A stretch of DNA of 64,000 nt, taken from assembly GCA_963765875.1 (NCBI GenBank), contig CAVXYK010000022.1:22368-86367 (forward strand), written 5' to 3'. Shown here piece by piece: positions 7,331 to 14,712 of this stretch (the first letter of the stretch is position 1; every line of letters begins with the position of its first letter). Made by a program: the position numbers and the translations under genes. The notes under the pieces were generated by a model. It searched no databases and was not told where the DNA came from. It saw only the letters and a program-made list of their open reading frames with translations. This DNA comes from JAWKOK01 sp963765875 (lineage in GTDB: Bacteria; Chloroflexota; Anaerolineae; Caldilineales; Caldilineaceae).

Positions 7331-9399
7331 TAGTCATCTTGATACTCCAGTGAGAAATCTAGACGATGAAGTTTACCGGCTGTGAGCTTACGAAACATCT
7401 CCAGCGTGCTGGGTTCGTCCGGGAATAAGTATAGCCCAGTTTGTGGATCTTTGGCGATCTGGATTCTTCCCTCCTTTATATAGTAGTGGACCGCATTTTC
7501 TGTGACGCCGAGAGCTCGGGACACTTGAGGGAGGGTCAAGTAGCCAGGAATCCGGCGTGGGTTTGACCCTTTGCGTTCACGAAAGATGTTGTGCTTGAGG
7601 CGGATTCCCCGAACCGTACTGGGCAAAACAGTATCCGGTCGTGTGGGAGAACGATAGCCTCGTGCGGCGAGCTCTTCTGCAATTTGTTCATCACTTTTGC
7701 CCTGGCGGCTGAGAGCAACGATCTGTTTTTCCATCTCTTCAGCCTGGGATAGTTCCGCAAAGGAGCCGACCGGAATAGGAACCTGCAGGGTTGTCGTAGC
7801 GCCACCCTGCCAAACAATCCGGGTCTCAATGCAGTCTCGAGTCGCTCGATGGATGATCACTTTTTCGATGAGACAGCGAAGGAAGGCCTTTTTGTGCTGG
7901 GGTTGCAACATACCTTTCTCCCAAATCGATGGGAGTTTCCGACCCAGATCCTGAAATGCAGCTTTCAGCTCTGTTGGTAGGGCAACCAATGTGGCGGCCT
8001 GCTTCTGGTTTTGGTTAGCGTATTCCGATTCTGCCTGTTTCAGTGTCAGCAGAGCTGCTTCCCAGCGTCTTTCTAGTTCGGCTGCCACCAGGCGATTGTC
8101 CGGATCGACCCTGTTGAATTGGCGCTGGGCCAACTCTGCTTCGTAGCGTAGTCGCTGTAATTGCTGTTGGTGGGCCTGCTCGGTTGCGGCAGTTTCCTTC
8201 GTTTGGGAGGCAACGGCCTGTGCGTAGGCATCGAGTTCAATCGGGGACAGCGCTTCCAGAAAGGCTCTCACTACTTGTTCTTCGACGGGCACGCCAGGGA
8301 TGAACTGGCAGCCAGCTCCCTGGAAATGGCGCCGACGATAGTCACAGACGTAGCGTAGTCCATGTTGATAATCGACCAGCATCTTGTGGCCGCATTCGCC
8401 ACAATAGACGATACCAACCAAAAGACCTGCACCCTTTCTGGGTACGCCCCGTGAGTGGGTGTGTACGTAGTTGGCGTGATTATCTTGGAGCATTGCCTGG
8501 TTGCTTTCGTAGGTTGTCCAGTTGATGTAGGCAGGATACTTGTCGTGAACCACGATACGCCACTGATCGACTGATAGCCGTTTTTGCCGGGCTTTGCCTG
8601 ACCCATTGCGACTCGTTTTTGTGCGGCCGTAGGCAAAGGTGCCGGCATAGGCGGGATTCTTGAGAATCTCTACAATGGCCGACATGGCAGGTGCTCTCCA
8701 AACTATATCACCGAATCGGTCACTGCGCGGGATGAGAAGTGCCTGGTCATTCAGAAAACGGACGACCTTGCTCGCCGTTTTCAGACGCAGGAAGGAGTCA
8801 AAGATTAGCTGGATCCGAGACTGTACCTCCTGGTTGGGATCTTTGACGACTCGACCCAGGGCATCTCGCACATAGCCGGCCGGGAGACGCAGTGATAGCT
8901 CTCCTCGTTTGGCCTTGTTGAGTAATCCGGCCGTCAAGCGTGTGCGAATCGTCTGCAGTTCCATCTCGGAGAGCTGGCCTTTCAAGCCCAGGACCAAGCG
9001 ACCATTCGGTGAGGCCGGGTCGTATATGCCCTCCCGATCGGCAATCAGGCAGTGTTTGAAGGCACAGATATCGAGCAACGGGTACCAGTCTGAGCAGTTG
9101 CGCGAAAGTCGGGTGACTTCGGAAGAGAGAATGATCCCGACGTCGCCCAAGGCAACCTGGGAGACCATCTTCTTGAATCCTTCTCGATGTTGGGTGGAGG
9201 TGCCAGTCATGCCCAAATCGGTGTCGATCAGATCCAGGTCTGCCTCTCGCCATCCCAACTCAAGCGCTCGTTGTTTGAGGGCGTACTGGAGACGCAGGCT
9301 CTCCTGATTGGAAAGCACCTGATGGGGAGTTGACTGGCGCACATAGATGATCGCCTTGCGCATCAGATGATCGGTTGTGATGAGTTCGGATGTAGTCAT
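7330..9399 (-). CDS. large serine recombinase
   Basis: It encodes 689 residues. The resolvase domain (about 12-160) has the catalytic serine in IIYVRQS (Ser23) and the arginines of LSSEVTRLSRN. The Recombinase domain (about 175-290) and a Cys-x2-Cys zinc ribbon (CGECGHKMLVDYQ, about 330) follow, with a coiled-coil segment in the middle and a C-terminal helix-turn-helix extension (LTLPQVSRALGVTENAVHYY). Such enzymes cut both attachment sites at a central dinucleotide and integrate or excise DNA. Its stop codon overlaps the left GACGAT core. It appears intact. Confidence 0.93.
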   Translation of the reverse strand: MTTSELITTDHLMRKAIIYVRQSTPHQVLSNQESLRLQYALKQRALELGWREADLDLIDTDLGMTGTSTQHREGFKKMVSQVALGDVGIILSSEVTRLSRNCSDWYPLLDICAFKHCLIADREGIYDPASPNGRLVLGLKGQLSEMELQTIRTRLTAGLLNKAKRGELSLRLPAGYVRDALGRVVKDPNQEVQSRIQLIFDSFLRLKTASKVVRFLNDQALLIPRSDRFGDIVWRAPAMSAIVEILKNPAYAGTFAYGRTKTSRNGSGKARQKRLSVDQWRIVVHDKYPAYINWTTYESNQAMLQDNHANYVHTHSRGVPRKGAGLLVGIVYCGECGHKMLVDYQHGLRYVCDYRRRHFQGAGCQFIPGVPVEEQVVRAFLEALSPIELDAYAQAVASQTKETAATEQAHQQQLQRLRYEAELAQRQFNRVDPDNRLVAAELERRWEAALLTLKQAESEYANQNQKQAATLVALPTELKAAFQDLGRKLPSIWEKGMLQPQHKKAFLRCLIEKVIIHRATRDCIETRIVWQGGATTTLQVPIPVGSFAELSQAEEMEKQIVALSRQGKSDEQIAEELAARGYRSPTRPDTVLPSTVRGIRLKHNIFRERKGSNPRRIPGYLTLPQVSRALGVTENAVHYYIKEGRIQIAKDPQTGLYLFPDEPSTLEMFRKLTAGKLHRLDFSLEYQDD

Positions 9400-9791
9400 A
9401 GATCACCTCCTGCACGATGGCGGACAACTCGTTGCGGATGCGTTCTTGTTGTTCTGGCGTGAGTTTTCGCCAGACGTCGATGGGTTGGGCAGACATGAGA
9501 CCTCATTCTGCTCGGCCAAGGAAAGGAGTTCGGTGACGGCTTGTAGCGTGAGTTTGGTAGAAGGAGCAGGCCGAGATGGGGTGAGGTTAGTCGCAGAAAT
9601 GGGTATGCGCAACCGGATGACGTCGTCATAGGCGACAAGAACGTGAGCGTTTCCTTGTACCGGGTGACTGATAGAGAGGAGAGGATATCGTTTCCCAAAC
9701 AGAGGGTGTTTGGGGTCCGTGACCTCTATTTCTGACAGATCTTCATCATGTGCGTCATTGATGGGGGCATTTCGTTGATAGGTCGGACGAT
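7331..9791. mobile_element. serine-recombinase element inserted in IS3 orfB
   Basis: The hexamer GACGAT occurs at both borders (7325-7330 and 9786-9791). Joining the flanks there restores an uninterrupted IS3 OrfB reading ...SHSRPHVPDD-NPYSEAQFRTLKY.... The element is ~2.46 kb and holds a large serine recombinase and two small upstream genes, all on the minus strand, and nothing else. It is therefore a minimal recombinase-driven element rather than a cargo-bearing island. Confidence 0.82.
9260..9496 (-). CDS. small protein upstream of the serine recombinase
   Basis: It encodes 78 residues. The first ~42 (MSAQPIDVWRKLTPEQQERI and the following VQEVIYDYIR helix) look like a real, charged helical protein. 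The remainder runs out of frame over the start of the recombinase gene, giving a 140-bp overlap. It sits between the accessory gene at 9403 and the recombinase, so translational coupling is likely. Function unknown; I suspect a recombination accessory role only from position. Confidence 0.55.
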   Translation of the reverse strand: MSAQPIDVWRKLTPEQQERIRNELSAIVQEVIYDYIRTHHNRSSDAQGDHLCAPVNSPSGAFQSGEPASPVRPQTTSA

Positions 9792-9798
9792 AATCCAT
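9403..9798 (-). CDS. accessory protein of the serine-recombinase element, DUF5372-like
   Basis: It encodes 131 residues with a central VTDPKHPLFGKRYPLLSISH segment reminiscent of DUF5372-type proteins found next to recombinases, then a strand-rich stretch and a helical LTLQAVTELLSLAEQ. In this insertion its ATG (9798-9796) lies outside the element, in IS3 DNA. No in-frame ATG exists inside. If the element ends are joined through GACGAT, an ATG from the end of the recombinase gene supplies a start in the same frame. The C-terminus is low complexity (serine/asparagine/proline). Confidence 0.6.
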   Translation of the reverse strand: MDYRPTYQRNAPINDAHDEDLSEIEVTDPKHPLFGKRYPLLSISHPVQGNAHVLVAYDDVIRLRIPISATNLTPSRPAPSTKLTLQAVTELLSLAEQNEVSCLPNPSTSGENSRQNNKNASATSCPPSCRR

Positions 9799-10163
9799 AC
9801 TCGGAGGCGCAGTTCCGCACGCTCAAATACTGCCCAACCTACCCGGAGCGCTTTGGTTCATTGCTCGATGCTCGCCAATGGTCTCAGACGTTTTTTCGCC
9901 TGGTACAACCAGCAGCACCACCATACGGCTCTTTCCTTGCTCACCCCGGCTGACGTTCACTACGGTCGAGCCGACGAGAATTGGCGCTTCGGCAGATCGT
10001 CTTGCAGCAGGCCTATCAGAATCATCCCGAGCGCTTTGTGCAAGGAGAACCGACGCCGGCTCAATTACCCAACGTCGTCTGGATCAATCAGCCGACATCG
10101 GATAAGCCTTTGAACGAACCACTCGCTCTCTACTATACTCACTACTGCCGGTACAGAGGATAG
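9786..10163 (+). pseudogene. IS3 transposase OrfB, 3' part
   Basis: It resumes at the right GACGAT with DDNPYSEAQFRTLKYCPTYP and shifts frame near 9885 into RRFFAWYNQQHHHTALSLLT PADVHYGR. It shifts again near 9985 to end as VLQQAYQNHPERFVQGEPTP and WINQPTS. It contains the last catalytic glutamate region (SEAQF). It is a decayed remnant: the indels alone would inactivate the transposase. Confidence 0.8.
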
Positions 10164-10265
10164 GGCAACGCTGGAGAGCGACCCGAGCGCTGCTGTCGGT
10201 GAACGGTGTAGTGCTGGGCAGAGTACGCGACTCTGCCCAGACCCGGCACTTGAACCACTACATTG

Positions 10266-11860
10266 TTCTAGCAGTTTGTCGGAGAGAACCGCAATCGGCT
10301 CTCTGACAGAATGATGGTAATGTAGATGCATGGCAAAGAGACGGAAGTTCAGACATGCGGATTATGCGGCAACGGAAAAGAGCCAGATCACGCTGGGTGA
10401 AGCGTTGCCGGAAGAACATTTGGCTCGATTCATGGTCAGCGTGGTGGGTTTGCTCGACTTGAGCGAGATCTACGGTCAGTACAGCGAACGGGGCGGAATG
10501 CCCTATGCGCCGGAAATGCTGCTCGGTCTTGCTGCTGTACGGCTACGCAACGGGGATCTTCAGTTCTCGCAAGCTGGAAAGAGCGACGTATGAATCGATC
10601 CCGTTTCGATACATCGCCGGGAATATGCATCCGGACCATGACACGATCAACCAGTTTCGCAAGGAGAATCTGGACGAGTTGAAGGGGCTGTTTGTGCAGG
10701 TGTTGATGATTGCCCATGTCATGGCTATGTGAGACTGGGCAACATCAGCATCGATGGCAGCAAGATCCATGCGGATGCATCCAAGAGCAAAGCGGTCAGC
10801 TATGGACGCATCTTGCAGATGGAGAAACAGTTGCAGCAAGAGATCGATGACGTTGTTTGCCCTGGCGGAGCAAGCGGAGAGTGAGCGACCAGACGACTTT
10901 GATATCGACAACGAAATCGGATTGCGCCGCAAGAAGATGGCGAGTCTTGCCCAAGCCAAGGCCATTCTGGATGAGCGTGCGCGTCAACGTCATGCCGAAG
11001 AGCAAGCCGAATATGAGCGCAAGATGGCGGCTCGCAAAGAGAAAGAAGAGAAGACGGGCAAGAAGAGCCGAGGTCGTGATCCTCAGCCGCCGGAACCCGG
11101 ACCTCGTGACAAAGACCAGTACAATTTCACCGATCCAGAGTCTCGTATCATGAAGAACGGCAACAACAAAGGCTTCGAGCAATCGTACAATGCCCAAGCT
11201 GCGGTCGAGCATGAGAGCCGCCTTATCGTTGGCAACACGCTCTCCAATCATCCCAACGACAAGCGGGAAGGTGCGCCAACGGCTCAGGCCATCCCGTCTG
11301 AACTGGGCAAACCCGATGCTGCGGCCATGGATAACGGCTACTTCGGCCCCGAGACCATTCAGGCATTTGAAGCCATGGGCATTGACCCCTACATCGCCAC
11401 CGGGCGTGACAGTCACCATCTTGATTTGCAGACCCTCTTGGCAGGTGAACCAGAACCACCGCCAGAGGATGCTGACCACAAAACCAAGATGCTCTACAAA
11501 CTGCGCACCCAAGCCGGGAAAGCGATCTACAGACTGCGCAAGAGCACGGTTGAGCCGGTCTTTGGCAACATCAAGGAAGTGATGGGCTTCCGACAGTTTT
11601 CCTTGCGCGGGCTGGCCGCAGCCGCTGGCGAATGGAATCTTGTCTGTTTGGCCTACAATTTGAAGCGTCTTCATGTGTTGCATACTGCTTGATTTCGCGC
11701 GCCTGCCATTCGGAAGAGCGGGTCAAATGGACCGCAGAAAGCACCCATTTGCGCAATTATGTCTACCTGAAACTTGTTGGCCGCTACGTACTGTCAAAAA
11801 AGATTGTCACTGGCCCATCTGCATACACTCAATCCTGTCACTCCGACAGACTGCTAGAAA
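10266..11860. mobile_element. IS1182-type insertion sequence
   Basis: Inverted repeats flank a transposase gene: left TTCTAGCAGTTTGTCGGAG at 10266-10284, and its complement CTCCGACAGACTGCTAGAA at 11841-11859, with one mismatch. Length is ~1.6 kb. It lies inside the right portion of the IS3 element, beyond orfB. No target duplication could be read with confidence. Confidence 0.8.
10330..11692 (+). pseudogene. IS1182-type transposase, several frameshifts
   Basis: Reading passes through three pieces: 10330 to about 10550 (KRRKFRHADYAATEKSQITL..., RGGMPYAPEMLLG), about 10545-10735 (LLYGYATGIFSSRKLERATY, NMHPDHDTINQFR), and about 10735-11692 (NISIDGSKIHADASKSKAVS, a lysine/glutamate-rich coiled segment, FTDPESRIMKNGNNKGFEQS, VEPVFGNIKEVMGFRQFSLR). 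The DUF772 N-terminus and DDE domain order fit IS1182-type transposases. Breaks lie near 10545, 10725 and 10850. The element is probably dead unless these are read errors. Confidence 0.8.
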
Positions 11861-11931
11861 GCGATAAACTCATCGCCGCTAGGCGGCGAATCTGTCTTCA
11901 CGAACAACAGATTCGCCAATGACAATCCATA

Positions 11932-11963
11932 TCTACACTAATTTCTTTCACCAATCTGTCTCA
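11932..11963 (-). repeat. right terminal inverted repeat of the IS3 element
   Basis: On the minus strand it begins TGAGACAGATTGGTGAAAG and ends TTAGTGTAGA. It pairs with 6174-6205. Confidence 0.82.
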
Positions 11964-11997
11964 AAGCTATTGACACATACCGAAACCCGTCACGCCC

Positions 11998-12372
11998 TCA
12001 CTTCTTAAGCAATTCGCCAATTCGCAACAGATTTCCGTCAGGATCAACGATGGCGAATTCCCGAAGCCCCCACGGCTTGTCCTGCAGTAAGTCCATTCGC
12101 GGAATACCGCTCTTCGGCAATCGACTGGTACCAAACGCGGTATAGACACTATCGACGTCTTGCACCCGGATGTAGCAACCAAATGAAGATTGTTCCGGAA
12201 TAAGTTCCTCGTGCCTGAAGAAGTGGATCTCGACTGAGTCTCGCAGCATGATTGCGTACGAGTTGTTGAACTCATGCATCCCGCCTTCGAAGCCAAGCCG
12301 TTTGTAAAATGCTACGGTCGCGTCTATTGACCGGCTTGGTAGAGTGGGTATCGCGAGATCGGACTGCTGCAT
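11998..12372 (-). CDS. VOC/glyoxalase-fold bleomycin-resistance-like protein, integron cassette
   Basis: It encodes 124 residues; GGAGGG lies 9 bases upstream of the start. The betaalphabetabetabeta repeats of the vicinal-oxygen-chelate fold are visible: IPTLPSRSIDATVAFYKRLG, VEIHFFRHEEL, then CYIRVQDVDSVYTAF and the closing EFAIVDPDGNLLRIGE. Members bind metals or sequester bleomycin-type drugs, and such genes are common integron cargo. Downstream, the IS3 element begins 34 bp after the stop; the cassette's attC now lies beyond it at 6110-6146. Confidence 0.88.
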   Translation of the reverse strand: MQQSDLAIPTLPSRSIDATVAFYKRLGFEGGMHEFNNSYAIMLRDSVEIHFFRHEELIPEQSSFGCYIRVQDVDSVYTAFGTSRLPKSGIPRMDLLQDKPWGLREFAIVDPDGNLLRIGELLKK

Positions 12373-12394
12373 TGTGACCCTCCGATTGAAAGCC

Positions 12395-12451
12395 GCCTAA
12401 CGTTGAGGTCAGCCGCCGCCGAAGGCGGTCGGCTGGAGCGATTTGTTAGGT
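12395..12451 (-). other. attC site 5
   Basis: A textbook site: the minus strand reads ACCTAAC, then arms CCAGCCGACCGCC and GGCGGCGGCTG around a TTC tip, then GTTAGGC. It is 57 bp long. The TAA stop of the hydrolase gene lies inside its first core. Confidence 0.92.
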
Positions 12452-13141
12452 CGATCTTGGCGACCCCGCGATGATCTCCGCCAGATTCTGCGGCCGAGAG
12501 AGCATCACCATGTGCCCGGATTCCAGGTCGAAGACCTTGGCGTTTGGTAGCTGTTTGATCATCTTGTCTTGGAGCGCCGGCGGAACACTGCAATCCTTGA
12601 CCAAGCGAATGTAGACAAACTCAGGCACGAGGCTACCGCGGTCAACGCGGTTCAGGTATAGGCCGGGCCATTCTGCCTCGTAGCGCTCGACCAGCTCAGC
12701 GGCATCTGCTTCTGAGAGATCATTGCATAGTTCTCTTCTGAGCATAGCTTCTGAAGGCTTGAGCCCCCACGGATTGAACTTGAACAAGACCCTCAGAATC
12801 AGGCCACCAGGAAACCCCACGGCGTCGACGAACCGTTTGCCCGGCCCCGGAACCACCGCCGCAACGAAGATAGTCGTTTGGAGCCGGTCTCCTAGAAGTG
12901 TTGCAAAAGGGGCTGCCAAAACCCCGGCGAGACTATGCAGCACGAGGACCACATTGCCGACCCCTTCTGCATCGAGCATCTTGACGAGTTGCTCGGCACA
13001 AGACAATGGTGAAGTGCCTGCCTCTCTGCTCGGCACCTCAACGGCTAAACTAGGGCGGTCCAGGTTCGCTTGCACACGATTCCAAATCCAGGGACCGGTC
13101 CCCGCACCATGGACCAGAACGATTGTTGCATCAGTAATCAT
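12446..13141 (-). CDS. alpha/beta hydrolase (esterase-like), integron cassette
   Basis: It encodes 231 residues with GGAGGAG upstream of the start. The oxyanion region is VLVHGAGTGPWIW, the nucleophile elbow is LHSLAG (Ser70), and the catalytic histidine is in ESGHMVMLS near the C-terminus. The ~230-residue compact form resembles salicylate-esterase/hydroxynitrile-lyase-like hydrolases. It probably cleaves a small ester in the cytoplasm. Its stop codon is embedded in attC 5, a typical cassette arrangement. Substrate unknown. Confidence 0.86.
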   Translation of the reverse strand: MITDATIVLVHGAGTGPWIWNRVQANLDRPSLAVEVPSREAGTSPLSCAEQLVKMLDAEGVGNVVLVLHSLAGVLAAPFATLLGDRLQTTIFVAAVVPGPGKRFVDAVGFPGGLILRVLFKFNPWGLKPSEAMLRRELCNDLSEADAAELVERYEAEWPGLYLNRVDRGSLVPEFVYIRLVKDCSVPPALQDKMIKQLPNAKVFDLESGHMVMLSRPQNLAEIIAGSPRST

Positions 13142-13160
13142 TGATTATTCTCCTCCATCG

Positions 13161-13284
13161 ACCTAACGATTACATCACCGGGTCGGCGGAAGCGTGGCGA
13201 TCAGTCGCAAACCAGATTCGTCGCAGCGGTGGATAGCTCAAGTTGCCTGAGATCTAGTAGGCTCCGGTGCATGTTTGGTTGGCG
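13161..13284 (-). other. attC site 6 (imperfect)
   Basis: R' is canonical (GTTAGGT, 13167-13161 on the minus strand). The arm CCGGTGATG pairs with CATGCACCGG at 13264-13274 with one extra base, next to a CGCCAAC core (13284-13278). It is 124 bp long and follows the toxin gene of the DUF433/DUF5615 cassette. Confidence 0.68.
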
Positions 13285-13333
13285 TGGAGGCGTTTGCCCT
13301 GACCGTTTTTGGGTGTGAGTGTTGACAAGCTCG

Positions 13334-13685
13334 TTATTGCTTGCGAATTCGAATTGAGCCAGGAGAAATGACACTGAAGGTGTTGAGTAATTCGGTATCG
13401 TGTTCGGCTATTGCTGTGGCAACAACATCAACCTTTGTTGACGGGTGCAGACCTGCAAGCCGGATCAAGATGACACCTGCATGGACCAATCCCTGACGAA
13501 AGACCAAATTCGCCAAAATCTTTGTCAAGTGTTAGGAGCAGGGCGCCGCTGTCATTCGCCTGCCGCAAGATCGTGTCATCGTCGATGCCTGGTGACATTT
13601 CTGCGATGTAGGCCACTTCATGGCCACCTTGTCTCAGTTTGTCAACAATCGGCTTGTCGACGCCCTCGTCGGCCAAGAGGTTCAT
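13334..13685 (-). pseudogene. DUF5615 PIN-like toxin, frameshifted, integron cassette
   Basis: The N-terminal half (MNLLADEGVDKPIVDKLRQG, TLDKDFGE) is in one frame. After a single extra base near 13510 the protein continues as LVFRQGLVHAGVILIRLAGL to the stop at 13334. Repaired length is ~116 residues. The aspartates of LLADEG and TLDKDFGE match the acidic site of PIN-like Mut7-C/DUF5615 proteins, which pair with DUF433 antitoxins. The start overlaps the antitoxin stop by ATGA. As sequenced, the toxin would be truncated; an inactive toxin in a TA cassette would no longer stabilise it. Confidence 0.8.
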
Positions 13686-13918
13686 GCGATTTCCAGCGGA
13701 AGTGGATAAACAACATCTGCTTTGAGCGCTTCTGCGGCGAAGGCAAGTGCTGCCGGGATGGCGCCTGCCGGCAGATGCGGATAGGCCTCTTTGATCTGTT
13801 CAGCTGTCTCTCCCGCTGCAAGCTTTTCCAGAAGCAGCTCTACGGTGATTCGGGTTCCTGCAATGACAGGCTTGCCCATCATGATCTTCGGATCCGATTG
13901 AATTCGTGCTTTTTCCAT
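13682..13918 (-). CDS. DUF433 antitoxin, integron cassette
   Basis: It encodes 78 residues: a winged-helix-like DUF433 protein with IQSDPKIMMGKPVIAGTRIT, LEKLAAGETAEQIKEAYPHL and AIPAALAFAAEAL. These helices follow the DUF433 pattern (GxPxIxGTRIxV, then a helix-turn-helix). DUF433 genes usually precede a DUF5615 toxin gene, as here with a 4-base overlap. Toxin-antitoxin cassettes are typical of sedentary chromosomal integrons, where they are thought to stabilise the array. Confidence 0.88.
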   Translation of the reverse strand: MEKARIQSDPKIMMGKPVIAGTRITVELLLEKLAAGETAEQIKEAYPHLPAGAIPAALAFAAEALKADVVYPLPLEIA

Positions 13919-14028
13919 GTGGTTTTTACCGTTTCATGCTCACGTGGTGAGCAAAATCCATCACTGAATCATCTCGGCTCACTTTATCACGGATTCTTCT
14001 ATTTGTCGTCGCATTCACGCCGCCAGCC

Positions 14029-14158
14029 CGCCAACGGTTTGCGTTACCTGCGCTGGGGCGGGGACGGCGAAGCCGTCCAACCAGAAAAAGGATAAGGCGT
14101 AGAAAAATGCCTGGGATGTGCGCAGAATCCCCAGCGTCAGGTGCACGCTTTGTTGGGC
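14029..14158 (-). other. attC site 7
   Basis: The minus strand opens GCCCAAC and AAGCGTGCACCTGACGCTGG. It closes with the matching CCAGCGCAGGTAACGCAAAC and GTTGGCG. A further GGACGGCTTCGCCGTCC hairpin sits in the middle. The site is 130 bp, in the size range of long attC sites. It follows the DUF1801 cassette. Confidence 0.9.
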
Positions 14159-14249
14159 GGCTTTTGATTTGAAGACTCTTTGAATAAAAAACGGAAACCA
14201 TATTACAGACTCTAATCAGTAGAGTGACTTGGCATTTTTTATTCTTGAG

Positions 14250-14594
14250 TTAAGTATTGCAGGCTTCTTCAATTAGTTGCTTAATCTCTAGTTGTTTCAA
14301 TTCTTCTAGAGTTTTAATATTAATATGTCGCATTTCTTTTCCCGTCCCCTTTAGAATTTTACTTGGATCTTTAAGTGATGCACCTTTTTCGAAACCTAAT
14401 GTAACGTGATTTTTCGTTATATTGAGGTAACAAAAAAGTCTGCCGTTGTTCGAATAGCATGGGCGACTCCATTTAATTTCCTCTACAACCTTATTGCTTT
14501 GAGACATTATTATTCTTCTGAGTGTATCAAGAATTACCTTTTTATCATCTGGAGCCGAATCAAACCATTCTTGAACATTGTTACTTGTCACCAT
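14250..14594 (-). CDS. DUF1801 (YdhG-like) protein, integron cassette
   Basis: It encodes 114 residues from the ATG at 14594, chosen for the AAGGAG 6 bases upstream; in-frame ATGs at 14609 and 14636 extend into the attC. The fold signature is VQEWFDSAPDDKKVILDTLR, then EEIKWSRPCYSNNGRLFCYL and VTLGFEKGASLKDPSKILKG, as in DUF1801 proteins (an iron-chaperone-like fold). The gene is clearly more AT-rich than its neighbours, a sign of recent cassette capture from another genome. Function is not established. Confidence 0.82.
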   Translation of the reverse strand: MVTSNNVQEWFDSAPDDKKVILDTLRRIIMSQSNKVVEEIKWSRPCYSNNGRLFCYLNITKNHVTLGFEKGASLKDPSKILKGTGKEMRHINIKTLEELKQLEIKQLIEEACNT

Positions 14595-14630
14595 ATGGGT
14601 CTCCTTCATATTTGCATTACGCGACCTGCC

Positions 14631-14712
14631 GCCCAACGATCAGCATCACCGGCGCATTCGAGGCGCAGATAGACCTGGCACCGCTCTTCGCGTGCGGTGG
14701 ATGCGCTTGTTC
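14631..14712 (-). other. attC site 8 (closest to the integrase), end overlapped by IS91 border
   Basis: R' is GTTGGGC (14637-14631, minus). Arms GCATCCACCG and CGGTGATGC pair with one bulged base. On the far side the core should be RYYYAAC-AAGCGC, but the sequence reads CCTTGAACAAGCGC, so only AAC-AAGCGC is consensus. GAAC and CAAG here are the tetranucleotides used as targets by IS91-type elements, so insertion apparently cut this attC. Confidence 0.72.

Larger units (their letters stand above)
6174..11963. mobile_element. IS3-family element, interrupted by two later insertions
   Basis: The element is delimited by 32-bp inverted repeats beginning TGAGACA (6174-6205) and ending TGTCTCA (11932-11963); 25 of 32 positions agree by eye. 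It carries orfA (6230-6648) and orfB, which is split by a serine-recombinase element (7331-9791). An IS1182-type element lies in its right part (10266-11860). Removing both leaves ~1.7 kb. No clear target duplication was seen. It lies between the stop of the VOC cassette gene and that cassette's attC. Confidence 0.82.

Noticed and set aside
10796..11683. 295-residue minus-strand frame
   Set aside because: It is antisense to the IS1182-type transposase, which has a clear product.
13445..14095. 216-residue plus-strand frame
   Set aside because: Antisense of the toxin-antitoxin cassette and attC 7; cysteine-rich and without family resemblance.
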